Shown: positions 21,536 through 30,500, counted from the first letter of the stretch. The stretch is 64,000 nt of DNA from Bradyrhizobium cajani (GCF_009759665.1 NZ_WQNE01000011.1:124001-188000); one strand, 5' to 3'. Translations and numbers: made by a program. The notes: a model not told the origin generated them from the letters alone.

Positions 21536-22806
21536 CGTGCGCTCTCCCGCGCCAGCGTGAATGGATTGCCGACGAGGCCTTCGATGGTCGCGACGCCTGT
21601 GTGGAAGTTCTGGAGTGCCTCCTGCTCGCGCAGGCGGGCCTGGGTGACGCTCGCCTGGGCGTCGAGCACTTCGAGCAGGGTGAAGCGGCCCTGGCCGTAG
21701 CCTTGCGAGATCGCCTCGGAGGCTTCAACGGCCTTGGGGATGGCGGTCTCACGCAGCACCGCAAGCTCGCGCAGCGAGCCCTGGAGCGAGTCATAGGCGC
21801 GGCCGGCGATCACGATCAGCGTGTTGCGGTTGGCCTCGCGCTCGGCCCTGGTCTTGGCGAGGCTCTCTTGCGCCGAGAGGATGTTGCCCTGGTTCTGGTC
21901 GAACACGGGGATCGGCACCGAGACGGTCAGGCGCGCGGCGTCGTCATTGGTCTCGTTGAAGTGACGCCAGCCGGCGGCGATCCGCACGTCCGGGTAGGGC
22001 CTGAGCCGAGCCATCAACAGTTCGGCGTTGCGCTGGGCATAGACGGCGGTCCAGCGCACCAGTTGCGGATTGGCATCGATGGCCGTGACGACCGACTGGA
22101 AGGTCGGTGGCCGTCCCATGGTGTCGAGCCGTCCGGAGACCTCGCCGAACTTTGCCGCGGGATCGCCCATCAGCACCGCCAGCTCGCGCCGGGCGCTCGC
22201 CAGCGTCGCCTTGAAGCGCTCGCGGTCGGCCTTCACCAGGGCCGAGGCGACCTCGGCGCGGCCGGTCTCGGCCGGGGAGGAGGCGCCCGCCTCGACACGG
22301 CGGCGCAGGAGCGGCGTCAGGCGGTCGATCGCGGCGATCTGCTCGTCGAGAATCTGGATGCGCCGCTGCGCGCCGAGTACGCTGAGAAAGACGATTGCGG
22401 TCTCCGACAGCACCTCCAGCCTCACGGCCTTGCGCTGGATCGCGGCGACTTCGACGCCGGCTGCGCCTGCGGCGATCCGCGCGTCCCGCTTGCCGAACAG
22501 CTCGAAGGCCTGGCTGATCTGGAGCGTGGTTTCGGCCGATCGCGTGCCGCGATAGATGCCGGAGCCGAACGAATTGTCCTGCTCATAGGACAGTTCCGGA
22601 TTGAGCAACGCGCCCGCCTGGATGCGCTGGCCCGTGGCGATGCCGACGTCGCGCTCCGCCGCCGTCAGGCGCGGGCTCGCGGCCAGCGCGCGCGACAGCG
22701 CACTCCGCATCGTCAAAGTCTGGGCGTGCGATGGCGCAAGTGCCAGTCCGGCAACCAGACACGCTGCCGCGCACGCGAGGCGCGCGGCCATTCCCCTGCA
22801 AAGCAT
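21532..22806 (-). CDS. czcC: TolC-family outer-membrane channel of the metal pump
   Basis: A 424-residue outer-membrane efflux protein with a signal peptide ending near PSHAQ. It contains two repeats of the alpha-helical OEP domain, with typical LNPELSYEQ and PYPDVRIAAGWRHF segments. It is the channel component for the CzcA/CzcB pair immediately downstream, with which it overlaps (ATGA). Confidence 0.9.
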   Translation of the reverse strand: MLCRGMAARLACAAACLVAGLALAPSHAQTLTMRSALSRALAASPRLTAAERDVGIATGQRIQAGALLNPELSYEQDNSFGSGIYRGTRSAETTLQISQAFELFGKRDARIAAGAAGVEVAAIQRKAVRLEVLSETAIVFLSVLGAQRRIQILDEQIAAIDRLTPLLRRRVEAGASSPAETGRAEVASALVKADRERFKATLASARRELAVLMGDPAAKFGEVSGRLDTMGRPPTFQSVVTAIDANPQLVRWTAVYAQRNAELLMARLRPYPDVRIAAGWRHFNETNDDAARLTVSVPIPVFDQNQGNILSAQESLAKTRAEREANRNTLIVIAGRAYDSLQGSLRELAVLRETAIPKAVEASEAISQGYGQGRFTLLEVLDAQASVTQARLREQEALQNFHTGVATIEGLVGNPFTLARESAR

Positions 22807-22861
22807 GAAATCGACCTGTGAAGGATGAACCTAATGGGCGCGGGGCGCCCGACCAATCCGT

Positions 22862-23227
22862 TCAGGCAATGGGCTTGGGAGGTGGCGACGTCGTGTCGGG
22901 TGCGATGCCGACCAGCATCGCCTGCTGCTGCGCGACCGGTGCGGCAATGATGCCGGCTGCGGTTGCTGAGTGCAGTGGCTGCGCGACCGCGATCGAGAAG
23001 CAGCCGTGGCAGTGATGACCGGCGAGGGCCTTGTGATCGCCATGACCGGCTGCGCCGTCGTCGAGGATCGAAGCGATCTCCGAGCCGCCGGACGGGCTGG
23101 TCACATCGATGTCATGGGCGCCGTGAAGTGCGCCCGACAGCAGGTACATGACCGCAACGAGCACAGCCACGAGCCCACGCCAATTGTGCGTGCGGCTGAG
23201 TCTGAAGGGCCGGCGATTCAAGACCAC
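22862..23227 (-). CDS. Small membrane/periplasmic protein with a His-Cys cluster
   Basis: 121 residues with one hydrophobic segment (GLVAVLVAVMYLLSGALHG, about 18-36) and a mature part rich in His: GHGDHKALAGHHCHGCF. The HHCHGCF cluster could bind a metal ion. It is the first gene of the CzcCBA-like operon, with 55 bases to the channel gene, so a role in metal sensing or delivery is plausible. No characterised family was recognised. Confidence 0.7.
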   Translation of the reverse strand: MVLNRRPFRLSRTHNWRGLVAVLVAVMYLLSGALHGAHDIDVTSPSGGSEIASILDDGAAGHGDHKALAGHHCHGCFSIAVAQPLHSATAAGIIAAPVAQQQAMLVGIAPDTTSPPPKPIA

Positions 23228-23378
23228 GAATTCACTCTCGCTGTCGGTTCAGGCTGACCTAGCATGGCGACGGGAACAGTGTCGACCCGCAACAATGTTA
23301 CGTGTGGGGAACTCAACGTCGCAGCCGCACGTTTTCGCGCGACTGCGACCAGCTCGCACCATGGAGAAAGCCACAAAT

Positions 23379-26300
23379 TCATTCGGCGGCCTCCGCCACG
23401 TGGGCGGGTATGACTGCATCTCCGGCCGTGCCCAGCCCAATCCCTTTCACCAGGGCGAAAATCGCGGGGATCACGATCAGCGTCAGCAAAGTCGAGGAGA
23501 TCATGCCGCCGATCATGGGCACGGCGATGCGCTGCATGATCTCCGAGCCGGTGCCAGTGCTCCACATGATCGGCAACAGGCCGGCCATGATCGCGACCAC
23601 GGTCATCATCTTGGGGCGGACGCGCTCGACGGCGCCTTCCATGATGGCCGCGTAGAGGTCCGCTCGTGTGAGCGCGCGGCCCGCGAGCTCACAGCGCGCC
23701 TTGGTCTCCGCCAGGGCATGATTGAGATAGATCAGCATCACCACGCCGGTTTCGGCCGCCACGCCCGCCAGCGCGATGAAGCCGACGGCGACCGCGACCG
23801 ACAGGTTGAATCCGAGCCACCACATCAGCCAGAGGCCGCCGACGAGGGCGAAGGGCAGCGAGAGCATGACGATCATGGTCTCGGTGACCGAGCGGAAGTT
23901 GACATAGAGCAGCAGGAAGATGATCAGCAGCGTCACCGGCACCACGATCTTGAGCCGCGCGGTGGCACGTTCGAGATATTCGTACTGCCCGCTCCAGACC
24001 ACGTAATAGCCGGGCGGGAACTGGATGCTCGCCTGCACGGCGTGCTGGGCGTCAGCGACGTAGCCGCCGAGGTCGCGGTCGCGGATGTCGACATAGATGT
24101 AGGTGGCGAGCTGGCCGTTCTCGGTTCGGATCGAGGTCGGCCCGCGCGCCGGCGTCACGGTTGCGACCTCGCCGAGCGGAACGGCGCCGCCGCCCGGCAT
24201 CGGCACCAGGATGTCGCTGCTGATGGCCTTCGGATTGTCGCGCAGGTCGCGCGGGTAGCGCATGTTGACCGTGAAGCGCTGACGTCCCTCTACCGTCGTG
24301 GTCACGGTCTGGCCGCCGAGCGCGGTCGCGATCGTGTCCTGCACATCCTGCATCACGATGCCGTAGCGGGCCAGCGCCTCGCGGTTCGGCGTGATCTCGA
24401 GATAGTAGCCGCCGAGGCCGCGCTCGGCATAGGCCGAGGAGGTGCCGGGCACGGCCTTGAGCACCTGCTCGACCTGCCGCGCAAGCTTGTCGATGCCGGC
24501 GAGATCGGTGCCGATCACCTTGACGCCGACGGGCGTGCGGATGCCGGTCGAGAGCATGTCGATGCGCGCCTTGATCGGCATGGTCCAGGCGTTGGAGACG
24601 CCGGGAAACTGCAACGCCTTGTCCATCTCGGCGATCAGGCTGTCGACCGTCACGCCCGCGCGCCACTCCGCCTTCGGCTTCAGGTTGACGATGGTCTCGA
24701 ACATCTCCGACGGCGCGGGGTCGGTCGCGGTCGCGGCGCGGCCGGCCTTGCCGTAGACCGAGGCGACCTCGGGAAACGAACGGATGATGCGGTCCTGGGT
24801 CTGCATCAGCTCGGCCGCCTTGGTCACGGAGATGCCGGGCAGCGTCGTCGGCATGTAGAGGAGGGTGCCTTCGTTGAGGTTCGGCATGAACTCGGTGCCG
24901 AGTTGTCGCGCCGGCCAGATCGAGGCGGCGAGTATGCCGAGCGCGAGCAGGATCACCGGAATCTTGGCGCGCAGCACGCCTGAGATCACCGGGCGATAGA
25001 TCCAGATCAGGAAGCGGTTGATCGGATTCTTGTGCTCCGGGATGATCCTGCCGCGAACGAAGATCACCATCAGCGCCGGCACCAGGGTCACCGACAGCAG
25101 CGCCGCCGCCGCCATCGCGAAGGTCTTGGTGAAGGCGAGCGGACTGAACAGTCGCCCCTCCTGCGACTCCAGCGTGAAGATCGGCATGAATGAGACGGTG
25201 ATAATCAACAGGCTGAAAAACAGCGCGGGTCCCACCTCAGAAGCCGCCTCGATTAGGATCGCAACGCGTGGCTTGCCGGGCTCGGCGCGCTCGAGATGCT
25301 TGTGGGCGTTCTCGATCATGACGATCGCGGCGTCGATCATGGCGCCGATGGCGATCGCGATGCCGCCGAGACTCATGATGTTGGAGCCGATCCCGAGCAG
25401 CTTCATGGCGCCAAAGGCCATCAGGACCCCGACGGGAAGCATCAGGATCGCGACCAGCGCGCTGCGCACATGCAGCAGGAACACGATGCAGACGAGGGCG
25501 ACGACGATGCTCTCCTCCACCAGCGTGTGTCTCAGCGTGTCGATCGCGGCGTAGATCAGGTTCGACCGGTCGTAGACCGGAACGATCTCGACCGATTTAG
25601 GCAGGCTGGTCGCAATCTCCCTGAAGCGCTTCTTGACGTTCTCGATCACGTCGAGCGCGTTCATGCCGAAACGCTGGAGCACGATGCCGCTTGCGACCTC
25701 GCCCTCGCCGTTGAGCTCGGCGATGCCGCGCCGCTCGTCGGGGCCGAGCTCGACGCGGGCGACGTCGCGCAGCTTGACCGGTGTGCCGTTGTCGGTCTTC
25801 AGCACGATGTTGCCGAGATCGTCGACGCTCTTCAGATAGCCCTTGCCGCGGATGACATATTCGAATTCGGAGAGTTCGACGGTGCGACCGCCGACATCGG
25901 CATTGCTGGCGCGGATGGCTTCGCGCATCTTCTGCATGGTGATGCCGAGGTCGCGCATGCGCTGCGGATCGAGGATGACATTGTACTGCTTGACGAAGCC
26001 GCCGACGCTCGCGACCTCCGCGACGCCTTCCGCCTTGGCCAGCGCGAATTTCAGGTTCCAGTCCTGGATCGTCCTGGTCTCCGCGAGATTCAGCTCTTTC
26101 GACATCACGGCGTATTGGTAGACCCAGCCGACGCCGGTGGCGTCCGGGCCGATCGTCGGCGTCACGCCGGCCGGCAGCCGCGATGCCGCGCCGTTGAGGA
26201 ATTCGAGCACGCGCGAGCGCGCCCAGTAGATGTCGGTGCCATCCTCGAAGATGACGTAGACGAAGGAGACGCCGAAGAACGAGAACCCGCGCACCACCTT

Positions 26301-26537
26301 CGATTTCGGCACGGTCAGCATCGCCGTGGTGAGGGGATAGGTGACCTGGTCCTCGATCACCTGCGGCGCCTGTCCCTGATATTCGGTGTAGATGATGACC
26401 TGGGTGTCGGAGAGATCGGGGATGGCGTCCAGCGGCAGATGCACGAGGGCATAGAGGCCTGCGGCGGCGGCAAAGCCGGTGCCGAACAGCACCAGGAGCA
26501 GGTTGCGCGCCGACCATGCGATGATGCGCGCGATCAT
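23379..26537 (-). CDS. cusA: Heavy-metal RND efflux pump, CusA type
   Basis: A 1052-residue HME-RND transporter. Its helix-4 signature reads AIGAMIDAAIVMIEN (about 392-407), as in the copper/silver exporter CusA rather than the DFG form in the neighbouring pump. The three methionines that bind Cu(I)/Ag(I) in E. coli CusA appear conserved in their contexts: LLYMPTTLPG (near 561), PSEMFETIV (near 611) and IDMLSTGI (near 660). It overlaps the upstream adaptor by four bases (ATGA). Export of Cu(I) and Ag(I) is the likely role. Confidence 0.93.
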   Translation of the reverse strand: MIARIIAWSARNLLLVLFGTGFAAAAGLYALVHLPLDAIPDLSDTQVIIYTEYQGQAPQVIEDQVTYPLTTAMLTVPKSKVVRGFSFFGVSFVYVIFEDGTDIYWARSRVLEFLNGAASRLPAGVTPTIGPDATGVGWVYQYAVMSKELNLAETRTIQDWNLKFALAKAEGVAEVASVGGFVKQYNVILDPQRMRDLGITMQKMREAIRASNADVGGRTVELSEFEYVIRGKGYLKSVDDLGNIVLKTDNGTPVKLRDVARVELGPDERRGIAELNGEGEVASGIVLQRFGMNALDVIENVKKRFREIATSLPKSVEIVPVYDRSNLIYAAIDTLRHTLVEESIVVALVCIVFLLHVRSALVAILMLPVGVLMAFGAMKLLGIGSNIMSLGGIAIAIGAMIDAAIVMIENAHKHLERAEPGKPRVAILIEAASEVGPALFFSLLIITVSFMPIFTLESQEGRLFSPLAFTKTFAMAAAALLSVTLVPALMVIFVRGRIIPEHKNPINRFLIWIYRPVISGVLRAKIPVILLALGILAASIWPARQLGTEFMPNLNEGTLLYMPTTLPGISVTKAAELMQTQDRIIRSFPEVASVYGKAGRAATATDPAPSEMFETIVNLKPKAEWRAGVTVDSLIAEMDKALQFPGVSNAWTMPIKARIDMLSTGIRTPVGVKVIGTDLAGIDKLARQVEQVLKAVPGTSSAYAERGLGGYYLEITPNREALARYGIVMQDVQDTIATALGGQTVTTTVEGRQRFTVNMRYPRDLRDNPKAISSDILVPMPGGGAVPLGEVATVTPARGPTSIRTENGQLATYIYVDIRDRDLGGYVADAQHAVQASIQFPPGYYVVWSGQYEYLERATARLKIVVPVTLLIIFLLLYVNFRSVTETMIVMLSLPFALVGGLWLMWWLGFNLSVAVAVGFIALAGVAAETGVVMLIYLNHALAETKARCELAGRALTRADLYAAIMEGAVERVRPKMMTVVAIMAGLLPIMWSTGTGSEIMQRIAVPMIGGMISSTLLTLIVIPAIFALVKGIGLGTAGDAVIPAHVAEAAE

Positions 26538-27988
26538 GGTTTTGCTCCCATCGCCTTGTCGCCGTCTTGCGGTTCGCCGGCTTCGGCAAAGCCTTTCAGC
26601 GCCGCCTTCAGATTGCTCTCGGCGTCGATCAGGAAGTTGGCGGAGGTGACGACGGCGTCGCCCTCGGCGAGGCCGTCGCGGATTTCGACATAGCCGTCGC
26701 CGCGCCGTCCGGGCTTGACCTCGCGCGGCTCGAAACGGCCCTGGCCCTTGTCGAGCAGCACGGCCTGCCGGCTGCCGGTGTCGAGCAGCGCGCTCTCGGC
26801 GACGCTCAGCACCGGAGTCGGCGTGCCGGTGTCGATCTCGGCATCGACATACATGTCCGGAAGCAAAGCGAGGTCGGCATTCGCCAGCTCAATTCGCACC
26901 CGAGCCGTGCGCGTTTCCTTGTTCACCTGCGGATAGATCACGCTGATCCGGCCCTTGAAGTCGCGACCGGGATAGCTGCGGGCCCGCACCGTCACGGGCT
27001 GGCCGACAGCGACGTTGCCAAGATCGCGCTCGGCCACATCGATCGTCGCCCAGACCAGTGAGACATCGGCGATACGGAACAGCACGTCGCCCGGCTGGGC
27101 GCGCATGCCCTCGATCGCGTTGCGCTGGAGCACGATGCCGTCGCGTGGCGAGGACCACTGCACCGTGATCGGCAGCGCATGGCTCTTCTCCATTTCGGCG
27201 ATGACGGGTTCGGGGACGTCGAGATTGACGAGGCGCTGCCGGGAGCCGCGGCCATAGGGCTCGATGCCTGCCGTCGTCTTCGAGGTGATCGTCGCGAGGT
27301 ATTCGGCGGCTGCGGAAGCGACCGCAGGGCTGTAGATCTCCATCAGCGGCTGGCCCTTCGTCACGCGACTGCCGGTGGTGACGTCAGCGACCTTCTGCAC
27401 AAAACTGTCGGCGCGCATCGCGACCACCGAGACTCGGCGTTCGTCGAGCTGGATCGTGCCGGGCGCGCGCACCAGCGTTCTGATCCGGCGCAATTCGACC
27501 GGCTCGGATTTGACGCCGCTGCGCTGAATCTTGCCAGGAGAGAGCTTTATCGAACCGTCGTCGCTGTCCTCGCCGTCATAGACGGGGATGTAGTCCATCC
27601 CCATGGAGTCCTTCTTCGGCACCGGCGAGGTGTCCGGCAGGCCCATTGGGTTGCGGTAATACTTGATCTTGCGATCGCCCTTGTGATCGCCCTTGGCGTC
27701 CGCCGTCATGGCGCCGGGCGCTTCGCCGGGCTCGTCGAAGCTGATGTCCTCGCCCGCGCGCACGGCGCGATAGTCGCGGCCGTCGGCGGTCTTCTTCGGG
27801 GTGAGCGAATAGAACGGCTTGCCGTCCGGATCCCGGAAATAGATTGGTGGGCCCGTGTCCGCTGCATGCGCGGCGAGGGCGAGCAAACCTGGACTTGGCT
27901 GAGGCTGCATCGCGCGGCCGGCAACCAGCGCGACACCAGCCGCCGCGAGGATCGCAGCGGCAGTGCCGATGGTGGCAAGGCGGGTCAT
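26534..27988 (-). CDS. cusB: Periplasmic adaptor of the CusA-type pump with two metal-binding-like motifs
   Basis: A 484-residue membrane fusion protein starting MTRLATIGTAAAIL; the longer frame to 28459 is not coding. After the membrane anchor come two related segments. The first reads IYFRDPDGKPFY followed by SLTPKK and the second YYRNPMGLPDTSPVPKKDSM, the latter being the usual heavy-metal-binding segment of CusB-type adaptors. Lipoyl and barrel domains follow. It overlaps the FixH-like gene by four bases (ATGA) and the pump gene by four bases. The apparent internal duplication is unusual. Confidence 0.9.
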   Translation of the reverse strand: MTRLATIGTAAAILAAAGVALVAGRAMQPQPSPGLLALAAHAADTGPPIYFRDPDGKPFYSLTPKKTADGRDYRAVRAGEDISFDEPGEAPGAMTADAKGDHKGDRKIKYYRNPMGLPDTSPVPKKDSMGMDYIPVYDGEDSDDGSIKLSPGKIQRSGVKSEPVELRRIRTLVRAPGTIQLDERRVSVVAMRADSFVQKVADVTTGSRVTKGQPLMEIYSPAVASAAAEYLATITSKTTAGIEPYGRGSRQRLVNLDVPEPVIAEMEKSHALPITVQWSSPRDGIVLQRNAIEGMRAQPGDVLFRIADVSLVWATIDVAERDLGNVAVGQPVTVRARSYPGRDFKGRISVIYPQVNKETRTARVRIELANADLALLPDMYVDAEIDTGTPTPVLSVAESALLDTGSRQAVLLDKGQGRFEPREVKPGRRGDGYVEIRDGLAEGDAVVTSANFLIDAESNLKAALKGFAEAGEPQDGDKAMGAKP

Positions 27989-28383
27989 TTCTCGGCCGTG
28001 ACGACGAGCTTGTTTTCGACCGTGCCGGTCTCGCCCTGCACCTTGGCGCCGAGCGAGAGCTGCCAGCGTCCGGCCATGCTGAAATTCGCCTTGAAGCGGT
28101 AGGTGCCGGGCTCGGTGCCCGGCATCGGCGTGACCTTGGTCACCATCTCCTGCATGCCGTCCGGCGCCATATCGAGCCGGCTGGCGAAGATCACCGCGTC
28201 TGGTATCGCCTTGCCGCTGGTCTTGTCGACCAGCCGCACGGTCACGATGCGATCGGCGCCGGTCTTGATGGTCGGCTGAACCAGCTGGAACTCGTAGTTC
28301 TTGATCTCGGCATGGGCCGTGCCCGCGATGGCGGAACCGATCAGCGCGGCCATGACGGCGCGCGCGAGGTAGGACGTTCTCAT
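27985..28383 (-). CDS. FixH/YtkA-like exported protein of the copper efflux operon
   Basis: A 132-residue protein with a signal peptide (cleavage near GTAHAE) and a single immunoglobulin-like FixH/YtkA domain: YEFQLVQPTIKTGADRI, then AGRWQLSLGAKVQG. Such small beta-sandwich proteins often accompany copper efflux genes and may bind copper in the periplasm, which is inferred here. The start at MRTSYLARAV has GAGGAA upstream. It is the first gene of the CusBA operon, overlapping cusB. Confidence 0.82.
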   Translation of the reverse strand: MRTSYLARAVMAALIGSAIAGTAHAEIKNYEFQLVQPTIKTGADRIVTVRLVDKTSGKAIPDAVIFASRLDMAPDGMQEMVTKVTPMPGTEPGTYRFKANFSMAGRWQLSLGAKVQGETGTVENKLVVTAEK

Positions 28384-28503
28384 GATTTCTAATTCCTCGA
28401 TTGGTCTGACGGGGATCGCCGTGTCGACTTGCAGCACGGCGGCAAGCGTCGGTACGCACAGCCCGACAGGCCGCGCGTCATCGCTAGGGCGCCTCGGCGC
28501 CGA

Positions 28504-28878
28504 TCAGACGTTGGTTCGAGGAGGGTGGTCCGGTGGCTTCGCGGCGAGACCGTCGCGGAGGAGATCATCTCGCAACACGAGCGCATCCCGGCGCGGGTGG
28601 CGCACGATCAGGGAGCTCGCTCCGGACGGAGCGGAGAGCGAGAGGCTCAGCATGCACAAGGCGACGAACGGACAGGAGTCGCAGGTCTTGCTCTTGGTCT
28701 CATCCGGGCAGCAGGGCATGTCTTCGGACATGCTCTGCATGTCGTCGGACATTGCGGGCATGCCGCCTCCTGCACCCGATACCGCCATGGCGGACGCCGG
28801 CGTCGCCAGCGGCGCGAGCAGAAGCCCGACCGCTACGAGCAGCATCACCACAGTGTTGGCGAACCGATACAGGTGCAT
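28504..28878 (-). CDS. Small exported Met/Cys-rich protein, probably metal-related
   Basis: About 124 residues with a hydrophobic signal (VVMLLVAVGLLLAPLA) and a mature part rich in methionine and cysteine: MPAMSDDMQSMSEDMPCCPD, then KTCDSCPFVALCM. Met and Cys pairs of this kind bind Cu(I). It lies 120 bases upstream of the FixH-cusB-cusA genes on the same strand. The start is uncertain: a GTG at 28893 is the alternative. No named family was recognised. Confidence 0.6.
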   Translation of the reverse strand: MHLYRFANTVVMLLVAVGLLLAPLATPASAMAVSGAGGGMPAMSDDMQSMSEDMPCCPDETKSKTCDSCPFVALCMLSLSLSAPSGASSLIVRHPRRDALVLRDDLLRDGLAAKPPDHPPRTNV

Positions 28879-29009
28879 GCCCCACTGTCGCACGGCGCGG
28901 CGGAACCTGTAAACCGGCCCGACATCACGACTTGGCCATTGGTTGGCGCGCCATGTGCGACGGAGGGCGCTGGCAATCCCATGTTAACCAGCGCGGGAGG
29001 AGCGTCCCG

Positions 29010-29219
29010 TTACCGCGACGACGTTCGTTCGGTTGCCGGCGGGGAGATCGCGCAGAGCTCGCTCGGTTCGACCGTGACGACGGCATGGCAGCCCGCTTCC
29101 ATCGCGCGCTCCAGCCATCTGATGGCTTCATCGATCCATTCGTCGTGGTGCTCGGGATCGGCGATGGCCTTCTCCCGGAATGCATTTGCCTGATGCAGGC
29201 AGGCTGTTCTGCGATCCAC
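29010..29219 (-). CDS. Short helical hypothetical protein
   Basis: About 69 residues from a GTG at 29219 with GGGAG five bases upstream; a TTG at 29312 would lengthen it. The sequence RRTACLHQANAFREKA and DEWIDEAIRWLERAMEAG is amphipathic helical and looks coding. No domain or function recognised. Confidence 0.5.
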   Translation of the reverse strand: MDRRTACLHQANAFREKAIADPEHHDEWIDEAIRWLERAMEAGCHAVVTVEPSELCAISPPATERTSSR

Positions 29220-29332
29220 GCGGCGCTCCCGATCCGGAGGTTCCGCCCCGATCGCATCTTTGATGATCCCGCCCGCGGCGTCGTTAACATAGGACAGGCA
29301 AGGGGTGAGCAAGGCGGCCGCAAACGCGGAAA

Positions 29333-29361
29333 GGCCCGGCCGGTGCTGACCGGCTGGGGCC
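29333..29361. terminator. Strong GC hairpin upstream of the 24-residue peptide gene
   Basis: Arms GGCCCGGCCGGT and ACCGGCTGGGGCC pair around GCTG and are followed by TCTTG on the plus strand. It resembles an intrinsic terminator but no plus-strand gene ends just before it. It may end an unannotated short RNA or shield the genes behind it. Confidence 0.4.
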
Positions 29362-29499
29362 TCTTGTGCTCACAATTTTCATCCTTGGGACTTGAGCAGA
29401 CAACCCGCATCTCGCCGGTTCGTTTCCGGCGGATGCCGAATAGGAACGTTCGTCATTCCTCCCGATTAGCGAGCAGAACTGTTTGAGGAGGATGGGACT

Positions 29500-29574
29500 A
29501 TGGACGGACTGATCTATCTCATCGGCTTGATCGTCGTGATCATGGCGATCCTGTCGTTTTTCGGCCTGCGCTGA
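29500..29574 (+). CDS. 24-residue single-helix membrane peptide
   Basis: A small open frame with an excellent ribosome site (GAGGAGG eight bases upstream). It begins MDGLIYLIGLIVVI and ends SFFGLR, nearly all hydrophobic with a short polar N-terminus, so it would form one transmembrane helix. It ends ten bases before the next gene, a membrane protein, suggesting co-translation and a possible partner role. The reading is direct; the role is inference. Confidence 0.65.
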   Translation: MDGLIYLIGLIVVIMAILSFFGLR

Positions 29575-29584
29575 GAGAACGGCA

Positions 29585-30478
29585 ATGGCTATCCAAACTC
29601 TCGTGCAGGACGACGTCATGGAGGGCAGCATCGCGGCCGTCGAAGATCGCCAGACGATCCAATGGAGTTCGGTGCTCGCGGGGGCGTTCGCCGCCGGGGC
29701 GATGTCGTTCATCTTGGTCAGCTTCAGCGTTGCCATCGGCCTTGGTGTCAGTTCGGCCTCGCCGAGCTGGCGCGATGCCTCGGCGGCACTGGCGCTGCTT
29801 TCCGGGCTCTTTCTGATCATCCAGGCGATCATCAGCTTCGGCTTCGGCGGTTATATCGCCGGCCGCACCGCGCATCCGGCGCCCGCGCTCGCAACGATCG
29901 AGGACGATGCCGAGCGGCGGGACGGGCTTCACGGACTGACGTCCTGGGCTCTGGCCGTGCTGATCGGCGCGGCATTGCTGGCGATCATCGGCGCGGCTGC
30001 GATCGACCGTTCGCCGATGCGCAGCTCGGCCAGCAATACCTCCGTGGCCGAACCCCTGTTGAGCTATGAGCTCGACAAGCTGTTCCGCGCGCCGCGGCGC
30101 CCGCCGAACACCGATATGCGGGAAGCCCGTGCCGAAGCGGGTCGCATCCTGATGACGTCATCGAGCCACAGCGGTGTCAGCACTGATGACCGGACCTACC
30201 TCGTGCAGCAGGTGGCCGCGCTCACGGGGCTCGCGGCACCCGACGCGGAACGACGGGTCGACGCGCTGATCGCAGACTCCAAGACGGCCATCAACCGCGC
30301 GCGGCGCAACGCGATCATCGTCGCGTTCTCGGTCGCGGCCGCGACGCTGATCGGGGCGGCAGTGGCCTGGGCTGCGGCCGTCGCCGGCGGGCGGCACCGT
30401 GACGGAGAACCGCTGCCGAACTGGATGGCGAGCTCCAACCGCTTCCATCGCAGCCCGCGCGCGATGCCGGTGCCGTAA
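29585..30478 (+). CDS. Membrane protein of unknown function
   Basis: 297 residues with about four predicted transmembrane segments: SVLAGAFAAGAMSFILVSFS (about 29-48), ALALLSGLFLIIQAIISFGF (about 67-86), a third around 115-135, and one near 250-275. A soluble segment between the third and fourth includes a short helical region. No catalytic motif or named domain recognised. It follows the 24-residue peptide gene by ten bases and ends at a hairpin terminator. Confidence 0.75.
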   Translation: MAIQTLVQDDVMEGSIAAVEDRQTIQWSSVLAGAFAAGAMSFILVSFSVAIGLGVSSASPSWRDASAALALLSGLFLIIQAIISFGFGGYIAGRTAHPAPALATIEDDAERRDGLHGLTSWALAVLIGAALLAIIGAAAIDRSPMRSSASNTSVAEPLLSYELDKLFRAPRRPPNTDMREARAEAGRILMTSSSHSGVSTDDRTYLVQQVAALTGLAAPDAERRVDALIADSKTAINRARRNAIIVAFSVAAATLIGAAVAWAAAVAGGRHRDGEPLPNWMASSNRFHRSPRAMPVP

Positions 30479-30480
30479 TT

Positions 30481-30500
30481 GGCCGGGCGCTAGCCCGGCC
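30481..30500 (+). terminator. Hairpin immediately after the membrane protein gene
   Basis: GGCCGGGC and GCCCGGCC form a perfect 8-bp stem with a 4-base loop two bases after the stop codon. The following T-run is weak (ATTTCGG). Confidence 0.6.

Noticed and set aside
26534..28459. One long 641-codon frame covering the adaptor and the FixH-like gene region
   Set aside because: The first 157 codons lie in another frame of the FixH-like gene. The adaptor start at 27988 with an ATGA overlap explains both genes.
28925..29410. 161-codon minus-strand frame overlapping the helical hypothetical gene
   Set aside because: The alternative frame (29010-29219) has a better ribosome site and protein-like helical sequence; this one is Pro/Arg/Ser-rich.
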